Positions 17,402 to 24,659 are shown, counted from the stretch's first letter. The stretch is DNA of 34,860 nt from Thermoproteota archaeon (GCA_027078475.1 JALWYH010000128.1:1-34860), one strand, 5' to 3'. Numbers and translations: made by a program. Notes: generated by a model not told the origin, from the sequence alone.

Positions 17402-18567
17402 CTATCAGCCTCCGGCGGGAAGTAATCCAAGCTACCGTAAATCGCGGGTATGTCCGCCACTCTGACGCCCCTAGTCAGGTGCTCGAAGAGGATGACGTTC
17501 CTGAAGGAGGGGGTGACCATCCTCATCCTGTAGGGGCTCATCTTCCCATCGCTGACTATGTGGAAGATGACCTCCCCCCTTCCCCCCTCTACCCTAGCGA
17601 TCGCCTCTCCCGCGGGAACCCTCAGGTTGGCGAACACCCCTGGGAACTTTATCCTCCCCGTCTCCTCCACCTGCTTCCTGAGGTTAGGTGGGATCATCTT
17701 CATGTACTTCTCGTTCAGTATGGGCCCGTCGGGGATCTTCTTCAGGACCTGCCTGATTATCTTTATGCTCTCTTGTATCTCCCTCACCCTGACCATCACC
17801 CTGGCGAACGCATCCCCGGCCTCCTCGGTCACCACCTCGAAGTCGAGCTCCGGATATGCTGCGTAGGGCTCGACCTTCCTGACATCGTAGGGGACGCCGC
17901 TGGCCCTGAGGTTTGGTCCCGCGACTCCCAGCCTTATCGCATCCTCCCTCGACAGCACACCGACGCCCTCCAGCCTGGCCCTAGTTACGGGGTTGTTGAA
18001 GTAGAGGTCGAAGTAGTCCGGCATCCTGTTCTCCAAGTATCTCATCACCTTCTCCACCTTGTCCTCGAATCCCTGGGGCAGGTCCCTCCTCACCCCGCCC
18101 GGCACTATGTAGGAGTAGGTGAGCCTCGCCCCGGTCAGCTCCTGAGCCAGCTCTATCAATGGCTCCCTGTCACCGAAGCACCACATGTAGGCGGTGGACG
18201 ATCCTATCATGACCCCGTGAATGCCCATTCCGTAGAAGTGGCTGTGTATCCTGTTTATCTCCGCCAGCAGGGTCCTCAGGTACTGGGCCCTAGGTGGCGG
18301 CTCTATGCCGAGCAGCTTCTCTACGGCCATGACGTAGGTCAGGTTGTTGGCCGTGGTGTCAGCCAGGGAGGGCCTTTCCACCAAGGGGATTATCTGAAGG
18401 TACTTCTTCACCTCAGCCAGCTTCTCTACCGAGCGATGCACGTACCCTATGTTGGGCCTGAGTTCTACAACCACGTCTCCGTCTATCTTGGCCACCAGCC
18501 TCATGTGTCCCGAGGCGGGATGCTGGGGGCCGATCAGTACCTCCAGCTCTCTCTCCTCCAGGCTCAT
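17398..18567 (-). CDS. nuoD: Complex I subunit D (49-kDa-like)
   Basis: A 389-residue hydrophilic subunit starting at ATG 18567, which forms an ATGA overlap with the nuoC stop. Upstream in-frame codons are out-of-frame nuoC and are not counted. IGPQHPASGHMRL (about residues 13-25) contains the loop whose His lines the quinone site. NRIHSHFYGMGIHG follows near 105. The paired Ni-ligand cysteines of group 4 NiFe hydrogenases are absent (ASGVPYDVRKVEPY in place of a CxxC), so this is a true Nuo/Fpo-type NuoD, not a hydrogenase large subunit. The C-terminus, GSLDYFPPEADR, keeps the terminal Asp-Arg. Confidence 0.95.
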   Translation of the reverse strand: MSLEERELEVLIGPQHPASGHMRLVAKIDGDVVVELRPNIGYVHRSVEKLAEVKKYLQIIPLVERPSLADTTANNLTYVMAVEKLLGIEPPPRAQYLRTLLAEINRIHSHFYGMGIHGVMIGSSTAYMWCFGDREPLIELAQELTGARLTYSYIVPGGVRRDLPQGFEDKVEKVMRYLENRMPDYFDLYFNNPVTRARLEGVGVLSREDAIRLGVAGPNLRASGVPYDVRKVEPYAAYPELDFEVVTEEAGDAFARVMVRVREIQESIKIIRQVLKKIPDGPILNEKYMKMIPPNLRKQVEETGRIKFPGVFANLRVPAGEAIARVEGGRGEVIFHIVSDGKMSPYRMRMVTPSFRNVILFEHLTRGVRVADIPAIYGSLDYFPPEADR

Positions 18568-19040
18568 GCGTTTATCCCCTCCGTCTTCACCTTGAACTCC
18601 TTCCTGAGCGGTGGGATGCCCTCGTAGTTCTCGGGCAGGAGGAGCCTCTCGCCCATCCTGGGGTGGCCCTCGAAAACTATCCCCATCAGATCGTGCTCCT
18701 CGTGCTCCTGGTAGAGGACGCTCGGCCACACCTCCAGCAGGGAGGGCATCCTGGGATCGTCGTAGGGCAGGTCAGTCCTCAGGTTGACGAGGAAGTAGGC
18801 CAGGTCCAAGTTGGAGTAGGAGGAGGAGACGTAGACCACCTCAAATCTCTCGTTGGGATAGTCTACGGCGGTGACAGCTTTGACGTGGTCGAACCCCATG
18901 TCCCTTAGCCTCATGGCTGCCTCAACCACCTTCTCCCTGGGGACCTTAACCTCGATGACGTTGGGCTCCTTGCCCGAGACCTCGGCCCCCAAGTCCCTGA
19001 CCTTCTCCTCTATCAGGCCCTTCAGCTCTTCAAACTTCAT
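18564..19040 (-). CDS. nuoC: Complex I subunit C (30-kDa-like)
   Basis: A 158-residue peripheral-arm subunit, separate from NuoD rather than fused. The conserved stretch EVWPSVLYQEHEEHDLMGIVFEGHP (about residues 100-124) matches the NuoC signature (W..A.W.ERE..D..G..F.GHP), followed by LLLPENYEGIPPLRKEF. It overlaps nuoB by 11 nt and nuoD by 4 nt. Confidence 0.93.
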   Translation of the reverse strand: MKFEELKGLIEEKVRDLGAEVSGKEPNVIEVKVPREKVVEAAMRLRDMGFDHVKAVTAVDYPNERFEVVYVSSSYSNLDLAYFLVNLRTDLPYDDPRMPSLLEVWPSVLYQEHEEHDLMGIVFEGHPRMGERLLLPENYEGIPPLRKEFKVKTEGINA

Positions 19041-19554
19041 ATGTCACCAGCTCCCCCTCTCTTATCTTCCTCTGCAACATGATTATCGCTTGGGCCACCG
19101 CCTCTGGTCTGGGCGGGCATCCAGGAATGTATACGTGCACGGGCAAGATGTCCTTCGGCCTGACCACGTTGTAGCTGTTCCAGAATATGCCACCGTCGAT
19201 GCCGCAAGCACCCATGGCGATGACGAACTTGGGGTCTGGCATCTGCTCGTAGACCCATATGGCCGCCTCGGCCATCTTCTTGCTGAGGGTCCCCTCTATG
19301 AAGAGCACGTTACACTGCCTCGATGCTATGAAGGGAAGGAAACCGAACCTCTCGGTGTCGAACTTGGGGGCGGCGGAGGCGCCGAACTCGGCACCGCAGC
19401 AGGCCGTGGTGAAGTGGACCGGCCACAGGGAGAAGGCTATCCCCCACTCCCTCAGGCTCCTGATGGGTGTCTTGTTCACCAGCCAGGCGGCAGCCTTCCT
19501 GGCCGCCTTCTCAAGGTTACCAACCCACATGCTTCCATCTAGCGCGCAGACCAT
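19030..19554 (-). CDS. nuoB: Complex I subunit B, N2 cluster subunit
   Basis: A 174-residue protein holding the terminal [4Fe-4S] cluster N2, which reduces quinone. The four ligands are visible: the tandem Cys52-Cys53 in TTACCGAE, Cys117 in MGACGIDGG, and Cys146 in PGCPPRPE. An additional, non-canonical Cys81 occurs in ASRQCNVLF. The start is ATG 19554, overlapping nuoA by 16 nt; ATG 19530 (MWVGNLEKA) is an alternative. Confidence 0.95.
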   Translation of the reverse strand: MVCALDGSMWVGNLEKAARKAAAWLVNKTPIRSLREWGIAFSLWPVHFTTACCGAEFGASAAPKFDTERFGFLPFIASRQCNVLFIEGTLSKKMAEAAIWVYEQMPDPKFVIAMGACGIDGGIFWNSYNVVRPKDILPVHVYIPGCPPRPEAVAQAIIMLQRKIREGELVTYEV

Positions 19555-19925
19555 AGTTCCAGCCTCCTAACGTAGTAGATCCCGAACACCAAGGGGGACG
19601 CGAGGATCGCCACCATGGCGCCGAAAAGGAGGGAAACGTTGAACACATACCTGTGGGCCTCCATCAGGAACAGGAAGGAATAAATCATGATGGGCTCCAA
19701 TGTCAGGAATAGGATCAGGAACGGGTAGTATTGCATCATGAAGAGTCCTCTGGCTCTCCCCCGCGGCGGATTGGCGCACTCGTACCTTTCCCTCTTTCTC
19801 GGGTACTCCTTAGCGGGGGAGAGGATCTTTCCGAGGATGAAACCGATTATCCCAAGTCCTATGCCTATCGCAATGCCAAGGGAAAATGTCACGAGTACCT
19901 CATTCGTCAAACCGAGACCTTCCAT
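19539..19925 (-). CDS. nuoA: Complex I subunit A, first gene of the nuo operon
   Basis: A 128-residue protein with three predicted helices. RYECANPPRGRARGLFMMQYY (about residues 47-68) is the TM1-TM2 loop with the family Cys. The usual FD.E in TM2 is represented by FLTLEP, so the Glu is kept but the Asp is replaced by Thr. The start at ATG 19925 is supported by a TATA-like box about 38 nt upstream, giving a short leader. It heads an uninterrupted set of eleven overlapping or nearly touching genes. Confidence 0.9.
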   Translation of the reverse strand: MEGLGLTNEVLVTFSLGIAIGIGLGIIGFILGKILSPAKEYPRKRERYECANPPRGRARGLFMMQYYPFLILFLTLEPIMIYSFLFLMEAHRYVFNVSLLFGAMVAILASPLVFGIYYVRRLELWSAR

Positions 19926-19955
19926 GGTTCCTTGCCCCGTCCGAGCTTCGAAATA

Positions 19956-19968
19956 ATAGTTAAAAGCT
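19956..19968 (-). promoter_or_regulatory. TATA-like promoter of the nuo operon
   Basis: The minus strand reads AAGCTTTTAACTATTA, centred about 38 nt upstream of the nuoA ATG. It is the only strong AT box in the right place to drive the 11-gene operon. Confidence 0.55.
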
Positions 19969-19998
19969 TTCCTAGTTACTTATCGTGGATTAAACTAT

Positions 19999-20019
19999 AG
20001 ATATGAATAAATCATATCT
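19999..20019. repeat. Perfect 8-bp inverted repeat upstream of the nuo promoter
   Basis: AGATATGA, a 5-nt spacer (ATAAA) and TCATATCT form a perfect palindrome about 45 nt upstream of the nuo TATA box, inside an AT-rich patch of about 160 bp with no convincing gene. It could be an operator or activator site for the operon. An alternative is a stem in the 3' end of the ferritin-like transcript. Confidence 0.5.
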
Positions 20020-20106
20020 TTGGAAGCAGCTAATGGGAGATTACAGCTTTATGCTTGGCTCGTCGCATAAAACATATCGGGAAATTTTCGTCGATCGTCG
20101 GATAGG

Positions 20107-20143
20107 GGGCGCCATCGGATCCGTCTCGGGCCCCACGGCGCCC
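20107..20143 (-). terminator. GC-rich 7-bp inverted repeat after the ferritin-like gene
   Basis: GGGCGCC at 20107-20113 pairs perfectly with GGCGCCC at 20137-20143, 30 nt past the stop codon. No T-run follows immediately, though the DNA turns AT-rich about 20 nt later. It could be a terminator or mRNA 3' stabiliser. Confidence 0.35.
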
Positions 20144-20173
20144 GCTCCCGAGCCGCATCATCTGGGATTCAGA

Positions 20174-20479
20174 TTATCGCTCCTTCAAGAGTTCTCTAAC
20201 CTCCCTCCTGCCTTCCTCCAGCTCCTTGACTTGATCCGGATCCAGGGAGAGGAGGAGCTCGAGGAACTCTCCAACGTGGGTCTTCTCCTCACGGGCTACA
20301 TCCAAGAAGATCTTCCTGGCCCTTTCATCGTCAGTCAACCGAGCGAACTGCGTGTACAGATTTATCGCGTCTAGCTCCGCTATTATCGCGTATCTCAGAG
20401 CCTGAGAAAGTTCTTCCTGGGACATTCTCCCGCCTCTAGCTAGGTTGATTGGATTCTCCGCCAGCACGGCATCACCCAT
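20174..20479 (-). CDS. Encapsulin-cargo-type ferritin-like protein (standalone)
   Basis: A 101-residue two-helix ferritin-like protein. The segment YAIIAELDAINLYTQFARLTDD followed by LDVAREEKTHVGEF and LLLSLDPDQVKEL is nearly the same as the domain at the N-terminus of the P. furiosus encapsulin, as I recall that sequence. The diiron ligands are present: Glu in AELDAIN and the EExxH of REEKTHVGE. Such half-ferritins assemble as decamers, oxidise Fe(II) and usually sit inside an encapsulin shell. Here the frame stops right after the ferritin domain and no shell gene follows. ATG 20479 is chosen because the TATA box (20498-20506) is 23 nt upstream of it but only about 5 nt from the alternative ATG 20497. 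It is monocistronic. Confidence 0.85.
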   Translation of the reverse strand: MGDAVLAENPINLARGGRMSQEELSQALRYAIIAELDAINLYTQFARLTDDERARKIFLDVAREEKTHVGEFLELLLSLDPDQVKELEEGRREVRELLKER

Positions 20480-20497
20480 CAAGGGGTCCGAGGGCAT

Positions 20498-20506
20498 CTT
20501 TTAAGT
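20498..20506 (-). promoter_or_regulatory. TATA-like promoter of the ferritin-like gene
   Basis: The minus strand reads ACTTAAAAG. Its position decides the start codon: 23 nt upstream of ATG 20479 (leaderless), too close to ATG 20497. Confidence 0.55.
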
Positions 20507-20533
20507 AGGTCCCCGTGGCCGAGGGAATGATCC

Positions 20534-20546
20534 CAAAAAATAATTT
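20534..20546 (-). terminator. T-run after cobA
   Basis: On the minus strand AATTATTTTTTGG lies just after the cobA stop, a T-rich archaeal-type terminator separating nrdJ-cobA from the ferritin-like gene. Confidence 0.45.
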
Positions 20547-20557
20547 CCGAATATTAG

Positions 20558-21085
20558 TTAAAACTCTATACCCTCCCTGGCGGGGATCCCTGACTGGAAG
20601 GGGTGCTTCACCTCCCTGAACTCGGTCACGTAGTCAGCGAGATCGTAGAAGGATGACGGAGCATACCTGCCGGTGAGGACTACCTCCGTTCCCGGATCCC
20701 TAGACTTGACAGACTCCATGACTTCCTCCTCCGGGAGCAGGTTGAAGGCCACGGCAACATTGATCTCGTCCAGCACGACCAGCCAGTACTTCCCAGAGGA
20801 CATGCCCCTAGAAGCCTCCTCCAGTCCGCTTCTTGCAAGCAGTACATCCTCCTCCTTGGGATTCTTCGGGTCCACGAATCTCTCGCTTCCGAACCTCTTC
20901 ACCTCGATCTCAGGTATCCGTTTGACGGCTAACACTTCGCCGGTGGGGAGCCCCTTCAGGAACTGTATTATGAGGACCCTGCCTCCCCTTCCGACTACTC
21001 TGAGTGCCAGTCCGAAGGCTGCAGTGGTCTTTCCCTTCCCATTTCCCGTGTAGAGGTGGACCAATCCCCTTCTACCCTCCGACAC
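20558..21085 (-). CDS. cobA: Cob(I)alamin adenosyltransferase, CobA/BtuR type
   Basis: A 175-residue P-loop enzyme that transfers the adenosyl group of ATP to cob(I)alamin, making coenzyme B12. The family-specific P-loop is TGNGKGKTT (residues 13-21). YWLVVLDEINVAV (about 100-112) is the Walker B-like DE(I/V) motif and LTGRYAP (about 136) is the conserved L.GR segment. HPFQ.GI.AR.GIEF at the C-terminus matches the typical KHP...G..A..GIEF. The gene starts with GTG at 21085, 40 nt after nrdJ, with no clear promoter between, so the two form an operon. The cofactor made here is the one the reductase upstream needs. Confidence 0.94.
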   Translation of the reverse strand: MSEGRRGLVHLYTGNGKGKTTAAFGLALRVVGRGGRVLIIQFLKGLPTGEVLAVKRIPEIEVKRFGSERFVDPKNPKEEDVLLARSGLEEASRGMSSGKYWLVVLDEINVAVAFNLLPEEEVMESVKSRDPGTEVVLTGRYAPSSFYDLADYVTEFREVKHPFQSGIPAREGIEF

Positions 21086-21125
21086 AGTTCCCGCCCCCTA
21101 TCTGCACATCATACGGCCAAGAGAT

Positions 21126-23762
21126 TCAAGATACCACGCAGGCCGACCATCCGCAGTCGAGGCAGGTGACGCAGTCCTCCTTGTACACCAGCCTGGTACT
21201 GCCGCACTCCGGGCACCTCTCCACGTGGTTCGTGGGGGGAGGAGAAGGGGGTTTGAAGACAGGCTGTGCGGGAGCTTTCTCCTCCACAGGAGCCTTCCTC
21301 AGCTGGGGCAGCTCTATTCCGAGCATCTCCATCATCTTCAGTGTCTGATTCCTAGTTCTGATCACGTACTCACCCTTCCTCTGTGAGGGCGTGACCAGCA
21401 CCTGGGCTGCCTTCGAGCCATCCCTGTAGACCGTTATTCCCTTTAGCCCCAGTCTGTGAGCGAACAGGTAGGCCTTCTCCACGTCCGAGATGGACACCCA
21501 GTTCGGCATGTTTATGGTCTTGCTGACGGCCGCGCAAATCCACTTGGCTATCTCCGCCTGGGCCCTGACGTGATCCCACCACGGTATGTCATAGGCGACG
21601 AGGAACACCTCCTGCATCCTCCTGAATACATCTTCCCTCCCCTCGGGAGGCTCTATACCCTGCAGGGAGCCCCCGTTATCCGCTATCTCCTTCAGCAGCT
21701 TCTCGTGGTAAAGACCGTTCTCCTTCAGCTGCCTCTCCAGCTCCCTATCCACGTAGAAGAAGGAACCGACCGACACCCTCTTCTCATACACCAGGGCGAA
21801 CTGGGGCTCTATACCAGAGGAAACGTCGGCTATCATTGATATGGATCCTGTGGGAGCTATAGTTGTCATCTCGGCGTTTCTGAGGCCGTGTCTCATTACC
21901 CCATCCTTGAGCCGATCCCAGTCCAGGTGCCACCACTCCGGGTGGTAGTAGCCCTCGACCGGCATCTCTCCCTTCAGGTAGGAGGACTCGGTGTAGAGCG
22001 GGAAGGTTCCCCTCTCCTTGGCCCTCTCAACACTCTCCATCATGGCGAAGTACGTGAGGTACTCCGTCACCCTCCTCATGAAGTCGAAGCCCTCCTCGCT
22101 GTTGTAGGGTATCCCCAGTGCAAAGAGCGCGTCAGCAAGGCCCATCAAACCGAGACCGACCTTCCTCGTTGCCTTGGTATTCCTCTCTATTTCAGGGATG
22201 GGGAACTTGTTCACATCGATGACGTTGTCGAGGAAGCGGAGGGCCAGTCTGATGTCCTCGGAGTAAGCATCCCAGTCGAAGGATATTAATCCATTCTTTC
22301 TCCTGATATAGGCATATAAGTTAATACTTCCTAAATTACACGACTCATATGGATATAAAGGCTCCTCACCGCATGGGTTTGTTGATTTTATTTCACCCAA
22401 CGCGTCCCTCATCACGTTCCTCTTGTTGATGTTGTCAGCGAACAGCACGCCAGGATCACCGGTGCGCCACGCCATTTCGGCGATCTTCCTGAAGAACTCC
22501 CTCGGGTCTATGGTGTCCCAAACCTCTCTATTCCTCGGGTTGATCAGGGGGTACTCCTCCCCCGACTCGAACTTGGGCCAGAAGTCTCCTGTTATCATCA
22601 CGGATATGTTGAAGTTCTCGAAATGGCCGGGTTCGGCCTTGGCCTCCACGAACCTCCATATGTCCGGATGCCATATCTCAAGTATGCCCATGTTAGCGCC
22701 CCTCCTGCGCCCGCCCTGCTTAACCACATCCGTGATCACATCTATTATTCGCATGAAGCTGACCGGACCGGATGCTTGTCCTCCTGTGGAGCTCACGATG
22801 TCTCCTTGGGGCCTGAGCTTAGAGTAGTTTATCCCGACTCCTCCACCGGATTTGAAGATCATGGCGGCATCCGTGGCGGCCTTCATTATGGAATCCAAGC
22901 TGTCCTCTATGTTGAGGACGAAGCATGCAGAGAGCTGCCCCAGCCTTGTACCAGCATTGAACAGGGTTGGGGAGTTGGGTATGAACCTTAGATCCACCAT
23001 AAGCCTGTAGTAGTTCAGGAAGTCCTTGTAGTGGATGTCGAACTCTCCTTGAAGAAGCATGTCCCAGAATTGGGACCAGCTCACCTTCATCTTACCCTGC
23101 CTGTTGAGCTCGTCGTACAAGGCCTTCATCCTCTCCAGATGGTAGCGATTCCATGTGAAGGCCGGGGCGAGGTGATCCTCCGGGTGGCCGTTCCTCAGGC
23201 CCACCCTACCTTCCCACTGAACGGGATCGAACTCCTCCTCTGGATGGATCTGTTGGCCTCCCTCCCTGTCGAACACTTTTGGATCGTATAGGATATCGGG
23301 TATCACCACCAGGGAGGCGACCCTTATGAACATGCCCTTTGGATCCTCCTCCAGCTTACCGCTCGGATCCTTCTGAAGATATCTGGCGGCGAGAAGCCTT
23401 ATAGCGTTGAGGGAGAGCCTCTTATCCACGTCGTCGACGTAATCCTTGCCCAGAATGGCCATCTTCTCCTTCCTTATCTTTTCCCTCTCCTTCCTGTAGA
23501 GTATGTAGGCCTTGGCCACATCGAAGAGGTCGTACTTCATCAGGGCCAGTTCAACTATGTCCTGGATCTCCTCCACGTGAGGAGGGTTCTCATCGCTGAA
23601 GGTCCTGTTTATCACTCTGAGTATGTACCTGACCACCTTGTCCAGGGTGGCCTCATCGTAATGCCCCACCTCCCGCATGGCCCCTTCTATGGCCCTCCTT
23701 ATGCGGGAGGAGTCGAACGGGACGATTCTTCCATCCCTCTTGACTACCTTCGTTACTGCCAT
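21126..23762 (-). CDS. nrdJ: Adenosylcobalamin-dependent (class II) ribonucleotide reductase
   Basis: An 878-residue enzyme that reduces ribonucleotides to deoxyribonucleotides using an adenosylcobalamin radical. An N-terminal ATP-cone (VTKVVKRDGRIVPFDSSRIRRAIEGAM) should give allosteric control. SACFVLN near residue 280 carries one redox Cys, and STNPCGEEPLYPYESCNLGS (NPC Cys at about 464) is the finger-loop motif with the thiyl-radical site. The C-terminus has CPECGS...CLDCGWSACVVS, a zinc-ribbon-like and redox cysteine tail common in class II enzymes. ATG 23762 fits the TATA box; GTG 23768 is two codons earlier. Codon use changes abruptly to AT-rich between about 22281 and 22400, exactly around NPCGE (see findings). 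No intein is present now. Confidence 0.95.
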   Translation of the reverse strand: MAVTKVVKRDGRIVPFDSSRIRRAIEGAMREVGHYDEATLDKVVRYILRVINRTFSDENPPHVEEIQDIVELALMKYDLFDVAKAYILYRKEREKIRKEKMAILGKDYVDDVDKRLSLNAIRLLAARYLQKDPSGKLEEDPKGMFIRVASLVVIPDILYDPKVFDREGGQQIHPEEEFDPVQWEGRVGLRNGHPEDHLAPAFTWNRYHLERMKALYDELNRQGKMKVSWSQFWDMLLQGEFDIHYKDFLNYYRLMVDLRFIPNSPTLFNAGTRLGQLSACFVLNIEDSLDSIMKAATDAAMIFKSGGGVGINYSKLRPQGDIVSSTGGQASGPVSFMRIIDVITDVVKQGGRRRGANMGILEIWHPDIWRFVEAKAEPGHFENFNISVMITGDFWPKFESGEEYPLINPRNREVWDTIDPREFFRKIAEMAWRTGDPGVLFADNINKRNVMRDALGEIKSTNPCGEEPLYPYESCNLGSINLYAYIRRKNGLISFDWDAYSEDIRLALRFLDNVIDVNKFPIPEIERNTKATRKVGLGLMGLADALFALGIPYNSEEGFDFMRRVTEYLTYFAMMESVERAKERGTFPLYTESSYLKGEMPVEGYYHPEWWHLDWDRLKDGVMRHGLRNAEMTTIAPTGSISMIADVSSGIEPQFALVYEKRVSVGSFFYVDRELERQLKENGLYHEKLLKEIADNGGSLQGIEPPEGREDVFRRMQEVFLVAYDIPWWDHVRAQAEIAKWICAAVSKTINMPNWVSISDVEKAYLFAHRLGLKGITVYRDGSKAAQVLVTPSQRKGEYVIRTRNQTLKMMEMLGIELPQLRKAPVEEKAPAQPVFKPPSPPPTNHVERCPECGSTRLVYKEDCVTCLDCGWSACVVS
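22281..22400. other. AT-rich codon island inside nrdJ at the catalytic NPCGE motif
   Basis: By hand count 42 of 120 bases are G or C (35%), in a gene that is otherwise clearly GC-rich. Codons switch to TTA, CCA, AGT, AAT, TAT and GGT across the segment from about EIKSTNPCGEE to RRKNGLIS, then return to the CTG/CCC/GGC style. The protein stays in frame and conserved. Confidence 0.75.
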
Positions 23763-23788
23763 CTTCACCGGGTTCTGTGTCGGAAGGA

Positions 23789-23797
23789 CCTATAAGA
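23789..23797 (-). promoter_or_regulatory. TATA-like promoter of nrdJ-cobA
   Basis: The minus strand reads TCTTATAGG, about 30 nt upstream of ATG 23762, so the transcript has almost no leader. This argues against a leader riboswitch for this operon. Confidence 0.5.
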
Positions 23798-23847
23798 TTC
23801 CTATATCCAATATTTCCACTCCAAAGGTCTTTTTCGTATGATAAAGG

Positions 23848-23860
23848 GGTGATAGTCACC
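23848..23860. repeat. Short palindrome upstream of nrdJ
   Basis: GGTGA-TAG-TCACC, about 55 nt upstream of the nrdJ TATA box. With 5-bp arms it could be chance, or an operator half-site pair. Confidence 0.3.
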
Positions 23861-24083
23861 TCTCTGATAGCATAAATTGATAATCAGTGGGCATAAGTGT
23901 ATGAATTTACCTTCGATTCGTGGACCCGAGGCAGGGCCGCGGGAGAGCCACCAGCGGGCACCTAATAAACTTTGGCGTGCTGATTTTAAGCGTTATTTGG
24001 GGGGCCGGAGGGACCTGACAGCCACCGTTCGCCTCGTATCCTACAATGACCGTGGGAAACGTCCCTCATTCACTTGATATTTT

Positions 24084-24629
24084 TCACACGAAGCGGGAGG
24101 TCTCCAGCTTCTTGGGCAGGGTCACGCCCCTCTGACCCTGATAGCTTCCAGAGTAGGGTTTCTCCACGTCACCCTCGAGCCTGAAGAACACCACGTGCAG
24201 GAACCTGATACCCCTGTAGAGCTTCACCGGTGCGGGTCTGGTCCACATCACCTCTATGGTGAGCTGACCCTCGAAACCTGCGTCTATGAGGGTTGGAGGA
24301 GCCACGAAACCCCACCTAGCTATTGACGAGCGCAGCCCGCACAGTGCTGCGACGTCCCTGGGCATTCTCACGTACTCCTCCGTTACCAGCAGGACGGAGG
24401 TGTTCCCGGGGATTATTATCCCGTCCTCTGGTATCTCCCTCACCGAGAAGTGCTTGGCGGGGTTGTCCCTGATCGGATCTATCACCTCGCCGGTGACTAT
24501 GGGGAAGGCTATCTCAGGACCTATCCTCATGTCGACTCCGTTCTCCCTTATGGTATCGTCGTGCAGGGGCTCTATCGAGAGCTGACCTTTCTCTATCAGG
24601 GATCGTATGCTGCTGTCCGGGAGTATCAT
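24084..24629 (-). CDS. dcd: dCTP deaminase (possibly bifunctional dCTP deaminase/dUTPase)
   Basis: A 181-residue trimeric enzyme that converts dCTP to dUTP on the way to dTTP. It begins MILPDSSIRSLIEKGQLSIEPL and shows the family core: LRSSIARWGF (about residues 98-107, substrate-binding Arg/Ser) and LIDAGFEGQLTIEV (about 113-126, with the catalytic Glu at the end). The C-terminal YSGSYQGQRGVTLPK closes over the nucleotide. Archaeal relatives are either simple deaminases or deaminase/dUTPases; sequence alone does not decide here. A TATA-like box 24 nt upstream implies a leaderless monocistronic transcript. It neighbours nrdJ-cobA, so the set covers consecutive steps of dNTP supply. Confidence 0.93.
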   Translation of the reverse strand: MILPDSSIRSLIEKGQLSIEPLHDDTIRENGVDMRIGPEIAFPIVTGEVIDPIRDNPAKHFSVREIPEDGIIIPGNTSVLLVTEEYVRMPRDVAALCGLRSSIARWGFVAPPTLIDAGFEGQLTIEVMWTRPAPVKLYRGIRFLHVVFFRLEGDVEKPYSGSYQGQRGVTLPKKLETSRFV

Positions 24630-24645
24630 ACGGATCCGCCCGGCT

Positions 24646-24659
24646 GTATTACATAAGTC
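24646..24659 (-). promoter_or_regulatory. TATA-like promoter of dcd
   Basis: The minus strand reads GACTTATGTAATAC, centred about 24 nt before the ATG at 24629. Confidence 0.5.

Larger units (their letters stand above)
23763..24083. other. 321-bp gene-free region between nrdJ and dcd
   Basis: The first 140 bp next to nrdJ are AT-rich and hold its promoter and a small palindrome. The rest (about 23920-24060) is GC-rich but has no ORF with coding character. I looked for tRNA, C/D-box sRNA and a cobalamin riboswitch on both strands and found none that I can defend. An internal TATA-like GCTTAAAATC (minus strand, about 23983-23992) leaves room for an unknown small RNA reading toward nrdJ. Confidence 0.5.

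Noticed and set aside
17398-18567. Membrane-bound NiFe hydrogenase (group 4) instead of complex I
   Set aside because: NuoD lacks both Ni-binding CxxC motifs, and nuoA, nuoJ, nuoK and three antiporter subunits are in Nuo arrangement.
18568-18729. N-terminal extension of nuoD by 54 residues
   Set aside because: It overlaps nuoC out of frame. The ATGA overlap at 18564-18567 gives a standard start MSLEERELEVLIGPQHP.
20003-20374. Plus-strand open frame beginning in the AT-rich patch above nuoA
   Set aside because: Two thirds of it lies antisense to the ferritin-like gene, its composition is inconsistent along its length, and there is no ribosome site or promoter.
23763-24083. Cobalamin riboswitch or tRNA upstream of nrdJ
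   Set aside because: A few bases recall a B12 box (AGCCACCAG...), but the conserved core and arms are missing, and the nrdJ TATA box is only about 30 nt from the start codon, leaving no leader.
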